The notes: generated by a model not told the origin, from the letters alone. DNA of 64,000 bases from Streptomyces sp. SAI-127 (GCF_029894425.1 NZ_JARXYJ010000001.1:4836001-4900000), one strand, 5' to 3'; shown: positions 33,568 to 44,200, counted from the first letter of the stretch. Numbers and translations are program-made.

Positions 33568-34785
33568 TCACTTGTCGAAGCCGAGCTCCAGCATCCGGAT
33601 CGCGTTCCCTCGCAGCAGCTTGTAGGTCACGTCCTCGGACAGCCCGGCCACGTGCTCCCACGCGACCTTCTTGGTGTGCGGCCAGGTCGAGTCGACGTGC
33701 GGATAGTCGGTCTCGAAGGTCGCGTTGTCCACGCCGACGGTCTCGATGGCCTCGATGCCGTGCTTGTCGCGGAAGAAGCAGCAGAAGATCTGCCGGTAGT
33801 AGTACGTCGACGGCGGCTCCGGGATCAGGTCCTTGACGCCACCCCAGGCCCGGTGCTCCTCCCAGACGTCGTCGGCGCGTTCCAGGGCGTACGGGATCCA
33901 GCCCATCTGGCCCTCGCTGTACGCCAGTTTGAGCCGCGGGAACTTCACCAGGACCCCGGAGAAGAGGAAGTCCATCATCGAGGCCATGGCGTTGTTGAAG
34001 GAGAGGGAGGCCTGCACGGCCGGCGGGGCGTCGGGGGACGCGGCCGGCATCTGGGAGCTGCTGCCGATGTGCATGTTGACGACCGTCCCGGTCTCCTCGC
34101 AGACGGCGAAGAACGGGTCCCAGTAGCCGGAGTGGATGGACGGCAGCCCCAGGTGGGTCGGGATCTCGCTGAAGGTGACGGCCCGTACGCCCCGTGCGGC
34201 GTTGCGGTGGATCTCCGCGACCGCGAGTTCGATGTCCCACAGCGGGATGAGGCACAGCGGGATCAGCCGCCCCCCGCTGTCCCCGCACCACTCCTCCACC
34301 ATCCAGTCGTTGTAGGCGCGCACACAGGCGAGCCCGACCTCCTTGTCCTTGGCCTCGGCGAAGGTCTGCCCGCAGAACCGCGGGAAGGTCGGGAAGCACA
34401 GGGAGGCCTCGACATGGTTCATCTCCATGTCCTCGATGCGCGCCTTGGGGTCCCAGCAGCCCCGCCGCATCTGCTCGCGGGTGATCCCGTCGAGGGTCAT
34501 CTCGTCCCGCGAGAAGCCGACGGCCGCGATGATCCGCTTGTACGGGAAGAGGTCGCCCTCGTACTCCCACCAGTCCGTCATCTGGCCTTCGGGATCGGTG
34601 GTGAACCGGTACTTCCCGCCGACGTACGCGAGGTCCCCGATGCCGGCGGTGAGCGGCTTCGGCCCCCTGTCCCGGTACTTGGCCGGAAGCCAGGTATCGA
34701 AGAGGTGCGCGGGCTCGATCACGTGATCGTCCACGCTGATGACTTTGGGGATGTCCCGGGTTCCGCTCTCGGTGGTGACGGCCAT
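33568..34785 (-). CDS. Amidohydrolase-family metal-dependent hydrolase
   Basis: 405 residues of the amidohydrolase-2 (ACMSD-like) fold. The metal motif DDHVIEPAHLFDTWLP is at residue 18; later ligands are VNMHIGSSS and the final Asp in FETDYPHVDSTWP. The family includes decarboxylases and hydrolases of aromatic compounds such as 2,3-dihydroxybenzoate or orsellinate; the exact substrate is unknown. ATG 34785. It heads a short minus-strand catabolic-looking group with a dienelactone hydrolase and an NADP oxidoreductase. A palindrome just upstream is probably its operator. Confidence 0.88.
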   Translation of the reverse strand: MAVTTESGTRDIPKVISVDDHVIEPAHLFDTWLPAKYRDRGPKPLTAGIGDLAYVGGKYRFTTDPEGQMTDWWEYEGDLFPYKRIIAAVGFSRDEMTLDGITREQMRRGCWDPKARIEDMEMNHVEASLCFPTFPRFCGQTFAEAKDKEVGLACVRAYNDWMVEEWCGDSGGRLIPLCLIPLWDIELAVAEIHRNAARGVRAVTFSEIPTHLGLPSIHSGYWDPFFAVCEETGTVVNMHIGSSSQMPAASPDAPPAVQASLSFNNAMASMMDFLFSGVLVKFPRLKLAYSEGQMGWIPYALERADDVWEEHRAWGGVKDLIPEPPSTYYYRQIFCCFFRDKHGIEAIETVGVDNATFETDYPHVDSTWPHTKKVAWEHVAGLSEDVTYKLLRGNAIRMLELGFDK

Positions 34786-34804
34786 TGCCTGCCCCCTAGC
34801 CGGT

Positions 34805-34823
34805 ATCTGATGGATCGTCAGAT
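34805..34823. promoter_or_regulatory. Palindromic operator upstream of the amidohydrolase gene
   Basis: ATCTGA-TGGATCG-TCAGAT, a 6-bp inverted repeat with 7-nt spacer, centred 29 nt before the start codon; it is nested in a larger repeat, CCCCCTAGCC (34792-34801) and its complement (34828-34837). The form suits a TetR-family dimer. Confidence 0.5.
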
Positions 34824-34922
34824 TGCAGGCTAGGGGGAGGTTCCCGCAGGGGCAAGGGCCAGGCGGGTCGGCGTGACGCCGCCGCCATCGCGCCCTGGCC
34901 CCTGGCTCGGCGCCCGAAGGGT

Positions 34923-35669
34923 TCAGCCGGTGAGCCTGCGGGCGAACAGGTCCAGCAGCGCGACCCAGTGGCGGTCCGTCGGCTCCGCGCCGTACATCGC
35001 CGTGTCGGCCTGGGTGAAGCCGTGGAGGGCGCCTTCGTAGACCTCGCTGCGGTGCTCGACGCCCGCCTCGGTGAGGGCCTTCTCCAGGCGGGCGATCTGG
35101 TCGGCGGGGTTGGCGGAGTCCTGGTCGGCGTGACCGAAGTAGAGCTCGGCGGTGATGCGCCCGGCGAGAAGGTGAGGACTGTCGGGGGCGTCCGTGGCGA
35201 GGCGGGCCCCGTGGAACCCGGCCGCCGCGGCGATCCGCTCGGGGTGGGCGCCCGCGGTGCGCAGGGCGAGACCGGCACCCATGCAGTAGCCGGTGACACC
35301 GACAGGGCCGTCACCGGTCAGCGGGGACGCGGCCAGCCAGTCGAGGTAGACGGCGGCGTCCCGCATCGCGCCCTCGGGGGTGAGGGTCCGCGCGGCCGGA
35401 CCCACGGCCTGGACGAGCTCCGGCCGCTCGGCGGGGTTGATGAACTCGGGGAGCTCGACGACGGGGGCGCGGCCGTACCGGTAGAAGACGTTGGGCACGA
35501 GAACGGTGTAGCCCTCGGAGGCGAGCCGGTCCGCCATCGACTTCAGGTGCGGGCGCAGCCCGAAGGCGTCCATGCAGAAGAGGACCGCCGGGTGCGGGGC
35601 GCCGTCGCCGGGGTGCGCCAGGTAGGCGTCGGCGGTGCCGTCCCGGGTGGGGATGTCGATCATGGGCAT
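34923..35669 (-). CDS. Dienelactone hydrolase family protein
   Basis: 248 residues, alpha/beta-hydrolase. The nucleophile is the cysteine of VTGYCMGAGLAL, a Cys as in true carboxymethylenebutenolidases; the catalytic Asp is in the FGHADQDSANP loop and the His in GALHGFTQADTAM. Likely hydrolyses a lactone or ester in aromatic breakdown. ATG 35669, followed 24 nt upstream by the NADP-binding oxidoreductase on the same strand, so the two are probably an operon (oxidoreductase first). The amidohydrolase lies beyond on the same strand, 137 nt downstream, with its own operator. Confidence 0.88.
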   Translation of the reverse strand: MPMIDIPTRDGTADAYLAHPGDGAPHPAVLFCMDAFGLRPHLKSMADRLASEGYTVLVPNVFYRYGRAPVVELPEFINPAERPELVQAVGPAARTLTPEGAMRDAAVYLDWLAASPLTGDGPVGVTGYCMGAGLALRTAGAHPERIAAAAGFHGARLATDAPDSPHLLAGRITAELYFGHADQDSANPADQIARLEKALTEAGVEHRSEVYEGALHGFTQADTAMYGAEPTDRHWVALLDLFARRLTG

Positions 35670-35692
35670 GCGAGGGGTCTCCTACGGGGGGT

Positions 35693-36403
35693 TCAGCGGG
35701 CGGCGTCGACGAGCTGCTTGACCTGCGCGGCCGGCACCGGGATACCGGGCGTCTCGAAGAACCAGCGCTGCGCGTCCTCCTGACCCAGCCCCTCCGGCCG
35801 CTCGCCCATATAGGGCTGCACATGGACCGGGGTGCCCGGCTGGCTGAACCGGCTGTCCGCGAGGGTGCCGATGTCGACGGCGTCGTACCCGAGAACGTCG
35901 AGCAGCGCGATCGCCTCGGCCTTCGCGGAGCCGTCGTCGCCGGCGACGGGCAGGGCGCTGCGGTCGGGGGCGCCGGCCGGGCGGGCGCTGGTGAACAGAC
36001 GGCGGAAGTCGATGTTGTTGAAGGCCTTCACCACCCGGGCCCCGGCGAGCCGCCGCTGCACCAGCGCGCTGGAGGTCAGCTCCCCCGCCTCCAGCTCGGC
36101 GAGGCCGCCGTCCCGGTCCGGGTAGTAGTTCATCGCGTCGATCACCGTCTTCCCGGCCAGCTCGGCGACGGGCAGACGGTCGTAGGCCTTCAGCGGTACG
36201 GCCACCACGACCAGGTCACCGGCGAGCGCGGCCTCCGCGACGGTGGCCGCGCGGGCCCGTTCGCCGAGTTCCGCGACGAGGTCGGCGAGCGTCTCGGGGC
36301 CGCGGGAGTTGCTCACCACCACGTCCAGTCCTGCGGCGACGGCGAGCCGGGCCACCGCGCCGCCGACCATTCCGCTGCCGATGATGCCGACAGTCTGGAG
36401 CAT
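35693..36403 (-). CDS. F420/NADP-dependent oxidoreductase-like protein
   Basis: 236 residues with a Rossmann start VGIIGSGMVGGAVARLAV and SNSRGPETL, in the pattern of coenzyme F420-dependent NADP reductases (FNO-like). DLVVVAVPLKAY, VIDAMNYY and VVKAFNNIDF follow the family order. It may reduce a metabolite or recycle F420. ATG 36403. It is divergent from the TetR regulator over 108 nt, which must hold both promoters, so regulation by that TetR is a reasonable guess. Confidence 0.86.
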   Translation of the reverse strand: MLQTVGIIGSGMVGGAVARLAVAAGLDVVVSNSRGPETLADLVAELGERARAATVAEAALAGDLVVVAVPLKAYDRLPVAELAGKTVIDAMNYYPDRDGGLAELEAGELTSSALVQRRLAGARVVKAFNNIDFRRLFTSARPAGAPDRSALPVAGDDGSAKAEAIALLDVLGYDAVDIGTLADSRFSQPGTPVHVQPYMGERPEGLGQEDAQRWFFETPGIPVPAAQVKQLVDAAR

Positions 36404-36511
36404 GAGGTACGGCCTTCTGGAGGTAAGTGCTGGATGTGAAACTGAGTGTCATGCTAGCCACTGAGATCCACTCCTGCAAGTGCGATCCGATCCGGGCGTT
36501 ACGATCGGCGG

Positions 36512-37099
36512 GTGACCGAAGCAGGACGTACGACCACGAGAGACATCGCCCGGGCCGCCGTACGCGCAGAACTGGCGACCGTGGCCTTCGAGCTGTTCCG
36601 CCGCGAGGGCTTCGAGAAGGTGACGCTCGACGACCTGGCCGCGGCCGCCGGGGTCTCGCGCAGCACCTTCCTGCGCTACTTCGGCACCAAGGAGGACGCC
36701 GTGCTGGGCGCCTTCGAGGGCCACGACCTACGGGTCGCCGACGCCCTGCGCGCCCGCCCGGCGGACGAGGACGAGTGGACGGCGCTGCGGCACGCCCTGG
36801 ACGCCATCGTCGGGCGCTACCACGAGGACCCGGCCGGCGCCCTCGCCACCACCCGGCTCGTCTACGACACCCCGCCCCTGTGCGCCCGTCACCTGGAGAA
36901 ACAGCACAGCTGGCGGCCCGCCCTGGCGCAGGCCCTCGCCGACCGCGCCGGCTCCGACGAGCCGCCCACCCTCGCCCAGTCCGCGCGCGCCGGCGCCGCC
37001 CTGAACTGCCTGAACCTCGCCCTGGAACACTGGACCGCCTCGGACGGCCGCCTCGACCTGGTCGCCCTCCTGGACGAGGCGTTCGCCGCGCTCGGGTGA
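36512..37099 (+). CDS. TetR-family transcriptional regulator
   Basis: 195 residues, GTG 36512. N-terminal HTH: KVTLDDLAAAAGVSRSTFLR followed by YFGTKEDAVLGAF. The C-terminal ligand domain contains PPLCARHLEKQHSWRPALAQ and is of the TetR/AcrR common type. Divergent from the F420/NADP oxidoreductase gene and therefore likely to repress the oxidoreductase-dienelactone hydrolase unit. An AGTG...CACT repeat around 36440-36460 may be part of the operator. The downstream alpha/beta-hydrolase operon starts 155 nt later and is on the same strand, but there is no sign it depends on this regulator. Confidence 0.9.
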   Translation: MTEAGRTTTRDIARAAVRAELATVAFELFRREGFEKVTLDDLAAAAGVSRSTFLRYFGTKEDAVLGAFEGHDLRVADALRARPADEDEWTALRHALDAIVGRYHEDPAGALATTRLVYDTPPLCARHLEKQHSWRPALAQALADRAGSDEPPTLAQSARAGAALNCLNLALEHWTASDGRLDLVALLDEAFAALG

Positions 37100-37254
37100 C
37101 GGTGCCTCAGGCGTTCACCAAGCTCCTCCGGTTTCCTCACCCGGGGGCCGATCACTTGGTTATGGTTCTCTGAAGCGATCAGGCAAACAGCGGCTCTTCG
37201 TAGACGGAGTCGGTCGCTGACGTGGGGCCGGGGGGCCAGGACGGGGAACGCCGC

Positions 37255-38229
37255 ATGAGCATTCCTGGCAGAGCTCAGTTGCTGTTGGTGCACGGCATCG
37301 GCGGCCTACGGAACACCGAACGCGAGAAGCGCGACTGGCTGGAGGCGTTGGCCCACGGCGCCCGTGACGCCGGGCACGCCGACTCCGTCTCCGGCATCGT
37401 CCAGGGGTGGCTGGCGGAGATCCGGTTCGTGAACTACAGCGACCTGTTCGCAGAGCCCGACGAACAGGGTGCGGCCGTACAGGCGCAACTCGACGACGGG
37501 CAAACCGACTTCCTGGCCGCTCTCCTGCACGAGACGACGGACGAACTGTGGTCACAGGCACGGGAGCACGGTGACCTTCGTGCGATGCGCGTGGTCGAGG
37601 ACGCGCGGGAGCAGTTCATGGACGGCCGACGCGAACTCCAGGGCGCGGCGGAGCCGTTACGCGTAATCGCACGGATCCTGACCACGCTGCTCCAGCTTCC
37701 CGGGCTGCGGTCGGCCGGGCAATGGGCCAGCGGATGGCCCCTGTTGGGGCATCTCGCACAGGTAAGCCGGTATCTGGACCGCCGGGTGACGGCCCCGCAG
37801 AGCACGACCCTCAACGCACGGATCACCTCCCGCGTCCTGGACGCGGTGGATCCGCGGCTGCCGCTGGTCGTCGTCGGCCACTCGCTCGGCAGCGTCGTCG
37901 CCTACGAGGCACTGCACCAACTGCCCCAACCCGCCCGGCTGTTCGTCACGCTGGGATCGCCGCTGGCCACCGCCGGGGTGGTCCTGCACCGGGTGCGACC
38001 ACACCCCGCCCGCACGCCCGGGTCCGTAGAGCGGTGGCTGAACTTCTGGGATCGCGACGACATCGTCGTGTGCCGCCCACGGATCAAGGACTGGATGGCG
38101 CCCAACTCCTCCGGTGTGCTGCCCCTGTCGCGCAGGGTGGACTCCGACGGTCTCTGGGTGCACACGGCGACCAAGTACCTCAGACAGCCGGCTGTCGCCG
38201 GACCGATCGTCGAAGCACTGAAGCAGTGA
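37255..38229 (+). CDS. Alpha/beta-hydrolase (lipase/PGAP1-like), first gene of a conflict-type operon
   Basis: 324 residues from ATG 37255 (GGGGAACG upstream; GTG 37222 is possible). Oxyanion segment LLLVHGIGGLRNTE, nucleophile S210 in VVVGHSLGSVVAYEAL, and the later His region in LWVHTATKYL. The type is that of PGAP1/lipase-like serine hydrolases that recur as effectors in bacterial conflict systems. There is no signal peptide, so it acts in the cytosol. Codon 135 is TTA (37657-37659), very rare in Streptomyces and read by bldA tRNA, so translation would be developmentally delayed. Its TGA overlaps the next GTG (GTGA), so it belongs with the caspase-MoxR-vWA genes. Confidence 0.87.
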   Translation: MSIPGRAQLLLVHGIGGLRNTEREKRDWLEALAHGARDAGHADSVSGIVQGWLAEIRFVNYSDLFAEPDEQGAAVQAQLDDGQTDFLAALLHETTDELWSQAREHGDLRAMRVVEDAREQFMDGRRELQGAAEPLRVIARILTTLLQLPGLRSAGQWASGWPLLGHLAQVSRYLDRRVTAPQSTTLNARITSRVLDAVDPRLPLVVVGHSLGSVVAYEALHQLPQPARLFVTLGSPLATAGVVLHRVRPHPARTPGSVERWLNFWDRDDIVVCRPRIKDWMAPNSSGVLPLSRRVDSDGLWVHTATKYLRQPAVAGPIVEALKQ

Positions 38230-40322
38230 CCACCGCGGCCGTACGCCATGTACTGGTGATCGCGGCACAGTGCGCCGCGATGGGTGAGCTCACCCGGTTG
38301 AACGAAGCCGCCCGGGAACTGCACGACGCCTTGACCGACCCGGACCTGGGCGGCTGCCGGGCCCGCACCGGTGCGTACCCCTCCTTGCTGACCGGGGACG
38401 ACCTGGCGCCCGAGGACGTGGACAAGTCGGTGAACGCGGCGCTTCAGCAGGCCCGGGCCGACGGCGCGGTGCTCGTCCTGGCCCTGCTGGGACACGGCTT
38501 CACCCCGCCGCAGAGTTCCGAGCTATATTTCATGGTCGGCGGTTCGACGCCGCAGAGCCCCCGCTCCGCGCTGGACGTCGGGCACCTGCTCACCCAGGCC
38601 GCCGACGAACCGGGAGTGGACGGTCTGATCGCCATCGTCGACACCTGCCACGCGGGCGGCGCGGTACCGAACGCGGCCCGGTTGGCGGGCGGCGTCCGCG
38701 CGGGGCGGTCCCGGCTGGCCATGCTCACCGCCGCGGCCGCCGACCAGCCGGCCCGCGACCTGAGCCTCAGCCGGTCGCTGACCAGAACGCTCAAGACGGG
38801 CGTGCCGGGAGCCGGCCCCGCCGTCTACGTCGACCGGACCCTGGCCGAGACCCTCCGCGACCAGGTGAGCGGACAGGTGATCGGACGGGCCGAGTACGAC
38901 CAGGACCCGTTCCCGCTGGAGGGGCTGTGGCTGGCCCGCAACCCGGCACACACCGCTAACTCCCGGGCGGACACCGTCGGTTCGCTGGGGCTCCAGGACC
39001 TGCGGGACAGCGTGGAACTGTGGCGGGGGCCGCACCGCTCCCCCCGCCGCGTCACCCGCACCGCCCTTCGCGAACTACGGGACTTCGTCACCTCCGGCCA
39101 GGTCGACGACGAGCGGCGACCGGACGCGCGGGAGGACGTGGAGGACGTGGTCACCGGCCTCCTGGAGGTGTTCCGGACGAAGGAGTTCCTGACCGACGCC
39201 CTCGCCGACTCCCTCTCCAGCGACCTGCTGCGTTCCGCCCGCCGGCTCGCCGGCTTCCCCTCCCTCGCGGCAGGCACCGTGGACGGCGCGACGGAGGGCG
39301 CCGTGGAAAGCTCGGTCCCGCTGCGCGACCTGCTGGAGCACGCCGTACTGCGCACCAGGCGCCGCCGCGAGGCACAGTGGAAGGGACTGGCCCGATTCGT
39401 CACCGCGCTGTTCCACGAGGCGGGCCTGCCCAGGACTCATCCCGGCCTCCAGGCCTGGGCCCGGCGCCTGGACGTGCACACCGAAGTCACCGACGCGTAC
39501 GCCGAGTTCGCGACGGACCAACGGCGCCGGGCCCTGCGTCTGGTCATCAGCCTGGCCGGGGCCTGGACCGAATGGCCCGAAGAGGTGGACGCGTGGCTGC
39601 TGCGGGGCGGCGACGACCTCCCGCTGCACCAGCGCTTCCGGTGCGAGACAAGCGGCTCGCACAGTACGGCGCAGGCCATCGGGGCCGCGCTGCGCTGGGC
39701 CCGTCGGGAACTTCCGCACCCGGAACTCCTGGAACACATCGACATAGCGGCTCCGGCACACCTCCTGGCGCGCTGGCACCCCGAGGAGGAGAAGGTCGGC
39801 CGGTACCTGCTCGGCGCCAGGTACTCGGTCGTCCCGCGCTGGAGCGGCCGCCTCGACGAAGCCGAGGACAACGCGGAGATCAACGACGCCGCCCGCAAGG
39901 CGCTCAGGAAGCTGGCCGCGGCTCCGGCACAGGTGAAGTGGATCGGCCCTGCCGCACTGGACGACCGCTCGGCCCTGGAGTACCGGTTGTCCATCGGCCA
40001 GTACGACACGGCCGTCGGCGTCGATCACTGCCCCCAGGACCTCGAAGAGGTACTGGAACTGTTCCTGCCGTTCGCCCCCATCGTCCTGTGGCCCCGCGGC
40101 GACGCCCGTCCGGCGGCGCACCGGCTGCCGGAACTGGTGCGGGAGCGCTGGCACGAACTGCCGGACGGCCTGGCCGCCGCCTACCGCAGCCGCTGGCAGG
40201 CCCACCACGACTGCACGGCATGCCTCGGCGACCTTCGCGCGGTCTGGCACGACGAGGCCTGGCTGGAGTTCTGCCGCCCCTTCGAACACCGTGTGGTCAC
40301 CGCGCCCGAGGAGGAAGCATGA
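38226..40322 (+). CDS. Caspase-like peptidase with VMAP-type C-terminal region
   Basis: 698 residues, GTG 38226. The N-terminal 250 residues are a caspase-like (C14) fold: His90 in LALLGHGFTPPQ and Cys141 in IVDTCHAGGAV form the catalytic dyad. A middle helical segment (about 260-380) is followed by a C-terminal region of about 320 residues with RRRALRLVISLAGAWTEWPE, LLARWHPEEEKV and APIVLWPRGDARP, consistent with the vWA-MoxR-associated protein (VMAP) C-terminal domain described by Kaur and colleagues. This architecture suggests a suicide protease controlled by the MoxR/vWA pair. Overlaps both neighbours by 4 nt. Confidence 0.85.
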   Translation: MTTAAVRHVLVIAAQCAAMGELTRLNEAARELHDALTDPDLGGCRARTGAYPSLLTGDDLAPEDVDKSVNAALQQARADGAVLVLALLGHGFTPPQSSELYFMVGGSTPQSPRSALDVGHLLTQAADEPGVDGLIAIVDTCHAGGAVPNAARLAGGVRAGRSRLAMLTAAAADQPARDLSLSRSLTRTLKTGVPGAGPAVYVDRTLAETLRDQVSGQVIGRAEYDQDPFPLEGLWLARNPAHTANSRADTVGSLGLQDLRDSVELWRGPHRSPRRVTRTALRELRDFVTSGQVDDERRPDAREDVEDVVTGLLEVFRTKEFLTDALADSLSSDLLRSARRLAGFPSLAAGTVDGATEGAVESSVPLRDLLEHAVLRTRRRREAQWKGLARFVTALFHEAGLPRTHPGLQAWARRLDVHTEVTDAYAEFATDQRRRALRLVISLAGAWTEWPEEVDAWLLRGGDDLPLHQRFRCETSGSHSTAQAIGAALRWARRELPHPELLEHIDIAAPAHLLARWHPEEEKVGRYLLGARYSVVPRWSGRLDEAEDNAEINDAARKALRKLAAAPAQVKWIGPAALDDRSALEYRLSIGQYDTAVGVDHCPQDLEEVLELFLPFAPIVLWPRGDARPAAHRLPELVRERWHELPDGLAAAYRSRWQAHHDCTACLGDLRAVWHDEAWLEFCRPFEHRVVTAPEEEA

Positions 40323-41284
40323 CCTGGAGGCCCTACTACCGGGGTGACGGCGAACAGCGGGAGGTGCCCCTGGCCCCACCGCCCCCGTGGCGCACTTTCC
40401 CGCGGAGGCCGCAACACCGCCAGTACCAGCCGCCGGCGGACCTGATCGACGCCGTCAACGCCGCGATCCACCTGCGCCGCCCGCTCCTGGTGACCGGCCC
40501 CGCCGGCTCGGGCAAGTCCACGGTCATCGAGCAGGTGGCCCACGAACTCGGCCTGGGAGACGTGCTGCGCTGGCACATCACCTCGCGCAGCACCCTCGGC
40601 GAAGCCCTCTACCGCTACGACGCCCTGGGCCGGATCCACGCGCAGAACCTGCAGAGCGCGCTCGGCCGGCGCCCGGGCCCGCGGACCGGCAGGGGCGGTA
40701 CCCGCAGCCGGGACGACATCGCGCCCTTCCTGCAGCTGGGGCCGCTCGGCACCGCCCTGCTGCCCGCGGAGCGCCCCCGGGCCCTCCTCATCGACGAGAT
40801 CGACAAGAGCGACCTGGACCTGCCCAGCGACCTCCTGGAAGTGCTGGAGCGCGGTGAGTACGAGATTCCCGAACTCGTACGGTACCGACGCCCGCGCGTG
40901 GAGATCCGCCTCTGGGACAGCCGCAGCGCCCATGCCGTCGAGATGGGCAGGGTTCAGTGCACCCAGTTCCCGTTCATCGTGCTCACCAGCAACGGCGAAC
41001 GGGACTTCCCGCCGCCCTTCCTGCGCCGCTGCATCCGCTACACGATGCCGCAGCTGACCCGCCCCCTCCTCCACAGCATCGTCGAGGCCCACTTCGAGGG
41101 CGAACTCGGCGAGGCGGGCGAACAGCTGATCCAGCGGTTCGCGGACCGGGTCGCCGGAGGGGACCATCTCGCCGTCGACCAACTGCTGAACGCCGTATCC
41201 CTGCTGGCGGACGGCCAGGGAATCGAGGGTGAACAGCGCGAGCGCCTCCACGAGTTGCTCACCCGCGAGCTCTCTCGTGCATAG
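40319..41284 (+). CDS. MoxR-type AAA+ ATPase
   Basis: 321 residues, ATG 40319 overlapping the preceding stop (ATGA). AAA+ motifs: Walker [17 protein letters not shown] (~60), Walker [20 protein letters not shown] (~157), sensor 1 [15 protein letters not shown], and arginine finger/sensor 2 region [10 protein letters not shown]. MoxR ATPases act with vWA proteins as chaperones that remodel or activate target complexes. Here it sits between a caspase-like protein and a vWA protein, as in the vWA-MoxR-VMAP systems. It overlaps the next gene by 8 nt. Confidence 0.9.
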   Translation: MTWRPYYRGDGEQREVPLAPPPPWRTFPRRPQHRQYQPPADLIDAVNAAIHLRRPLLVTGPAGSGKSTVIEQVAHELGLGDVLRWHITSRSTLGEALYRYDALGRIHAQNLQSALGRRPGPRTGRGGTRSRDDIAPFLQLGPLGTALLPAERPRALLIDEIDKSDLDLPSDLLEVLERGEYEIPELVRYRRPRVEIRLWDSRSAHAVEMGRVQCTQFPFIVLTSNGERDFPPPFLRRCIRYTMPQLTRPLLHSIVEAHFEGELGEAGEQLIQRFADRVAGGDHLAVDQLLNAVSLLADGQGIEGEQRERLHELLTRELSRA

Positions 41285-44200
41285 TGCCGTCCGTCGGCTT
41301 CTGGAGGCGGCGGTCGCGGCCGCCCCTCCGGACACGGACGCGCGAACACTCGCCGACGCCATCTGGCTGGCAGCTGCCCGCGCCACCGAGGGCGACGGCG
41401 TCGCGGACCCTTTCGGCCCCGGCGAGAGCCCCTCCCCACCGGGCTCCGCCGACGCCGCGCCCGACAGCACGGTCTACCCCGCCGGGACCGAACCGCTCCC
41501 GCAGCCGCAGCCGCGGGACGAGCACACCACCACCGGCACCGCGGTGTCGGTACGCCATCCCGACGCGGACACCCGTGTCCGCGGTGACGCGCTGTCCATC
41601 GGCCGCTCCGAGCCCCTGGGTGGGACACTGTCGATCGGCCGGTCGCTCCAGCCGTTCCAACGCCCCTGGCTCCAGGGCAGCCGTACCCGCCTGGACGTCG
41701 ACGCGACCGTCGACCACTACGCCCGGGGCGGGCCGCTGGTGCCCGTGTTCGGTACGGCACCGGAGGTGTGGTTCGAGATCGTCGTCGTGGTGGACACCTC
41801 CCTGTCGATGCGGGTGTGGGAGGAGACGGCACGGTCACTGACGAAACTGATGCGCGGTCTCGGTGTGTTCCGCGCCGTGCACGACTGGCGGCTGGACTGG
41901 CGGGACGAGGAGCCGCACGCCCAGGATCACCTCGGCCGGCCGGTCGAGGCCGCACGGGTACCGCACCACGGCAGCGGATCCCGTGGGCGAAGGTTGATTC
42001 TCGTCTTCTCGGACTGCGCCGCCCCCGGCTGGCAGCAGCCCGAGGTGTGGCGGTTGCTCAACGCGTGGGGGCACCAGGTGCCGGTGGCTCTCGCCAACCC
42101 CCTTCCCCGTCGCCTGTGGAGGCGCTCCGCGCTCAATCTGCCCGCCGTCCGTGTGACCGCCGCGGAAGCCGGTGCGCACAACAGCGGGCTGCACTACCGT
42201 CTTCCGGCGCGGTTGCGCCGCCTTCCCGGACGAGCTTCGGAGCGGGAGCGCTGGACGGCCCTCCCCGTCATCTCCTGCACACCGACGTCGCTGAGCACCT
42301 GGTCGCGTGCGCTGATGCGGTCGGATCCGCACGGCTGCGACGCCATTCTCGTCCCGGCCTCCGGGCGCCCCACCGCGACCGCCTCGGCGCCGGGCGGCCA
42401 CGCCCCGCGCACCGACCGCGGGGAGCCCACCGCCCTCGCGGACGCCTTCCTGCGCACCGCCTCCACCCATGCCGTACGCCTTGCCGTCCTCTGCTCGGAG
42501 CTGCCCGCGCTCACCCTGCCGCTCCTGCACGCGCTCCGCGAACAGGCGGTGGCCGAGGCCGACGTGGCCGACCTCGCCGAACTGCTCACCAGCGGCCTGC
42601 TGACCATCAGTGACACCAGCGGACACGACCCGGTGATGGCCTTGCATCCCGGCGCGCGCGAACGGCTTCGCGACGAGGCGACCACTTACGACACACGGCA
42701 GGCCCACCGCGCCCTGAGCCGCTACCTCGACACCCACCCCTACGCACCGGACGGCATCCTGGCGGTACGGCACGACCCCACGTCCGTCCAGGACTTCCCC
42801 GCCCACCAGGAGCCCTTCGCCTACGCCGACACGGAAGAGGATCCGACTGTCCCGATCGACATCGACCAACTGCGTGTGGTGCAGACGCTGTGGGCCGAGA
42901 TCAGGGCGGGTGTCCCGGCCGTGGGAGCCCCCCTGCCCGCGCAGGCGACGCTCGCGGAGCGGTTCGGTGTTTCGTCGGAGACCGTGGGAAACGCGCTGAG
43001 CCATCTGGAGGAGCGGGGCATCATCACGTCCGAGCCGGGGGCTCCGGCCACCGTGAGATCCGTGATCGGAACCGCGCCGTCCGTGACCGACATCCTCCAG
43101 TTCGAACACCTGGCGGCTCTCGTGAGAGCGGGGGAGATCAGGGGCTACATCGAGAATGCCGACCTGGAACGTGCGCTCGATGCGGATGCGATCCCGCGCG
43201 CCGACCGGTCGAACATTCGGCGCCCACTCGGCGAGTGGCTGGCGTCGGAGGGCATCCAGGTGCTCGTGCGCACCGAGACCGACGTTTCGGCCGGGGGTCC
43301 ACTGCCCACGCAGGACGCGTTCCCCCCGCCCGAACTGGCCCACCGCGAGCAGGTGAACAAGCTGATCCGGCAAGCCCGGGCCACGGGTCGCCTCACCGAC
43401 TTCACGGTGCATTGGGCCTTCGTAGCGGATGGGATTCCGGAAAGGGAGTGGCCGGCGCTCCGCAGCACTCTGGACAACGCCCTCAAGAAGGAAGGCCTCG
43501 CGCCCGTAGCCGCGGACGTGCCGGCCGGACCGCCACGGAAGACCAGCCGTTTCGGTCGCACCGCCAGGAGGGTCGAGCAACAGCGCAAGCTGGAACTGAT
43601 CCGCACGCCGGTCCTCTCCTGCTACCGGATCGCGGTGATCAGCCTCAAGGGCGGCGTGGGCAAGACGACCACGGCCACCGCGCTGGGCGCCACGTTCGCC
43701 ACCGAGCGCCAGGACAAGATCCTCGCCATCGACGCCAACCCGGACGGCGGAACCCTCGGCCGCCGGGTGCGTCGCGAGACCGGGGCCACCATCCGTGACG
43801 TCGTCCAAGCGATCCCGTACCTCAAGTCCTACATGGACATCCGGCGGTTCACCTCGAAGGCCCCCTCCGGTCTGGAAATCATCGCCAACGACGTTGACCC
43901 TTACGTCTCCGCGACCTTCAACGACCAGGACTACCGGCGCGCGATCGACGTCCTGGGCCGCCAGTACCCGATCATCCTCACCGACCCCGGCACAGGCCTG
44001 CTCTACAGCTCGATGCGCGGAATCCTCGACCTCGCCGACCAGCTGATCATCGTCTCGACGCCGTCGGTGGACGGCGCGTCCAGCGCCAGCACCACGCTGG
44101 ACTGGCTGTCGGCGCATGGGTACGCGGTTCTGGTGTCGCGGTCCATAACAGTCATCTCAGGTGTCCGCGAGACCGGCAAGATGATCAAGGTCGAGGACAT

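Noticed and set aside
33568..37099. Specialised-metabolite cluster around the amidohydrolase, dienelactone hydrolase and TetR genes
   Set aside because: No synthase, transport or tailoring genes; it looks like a small catabolic set.
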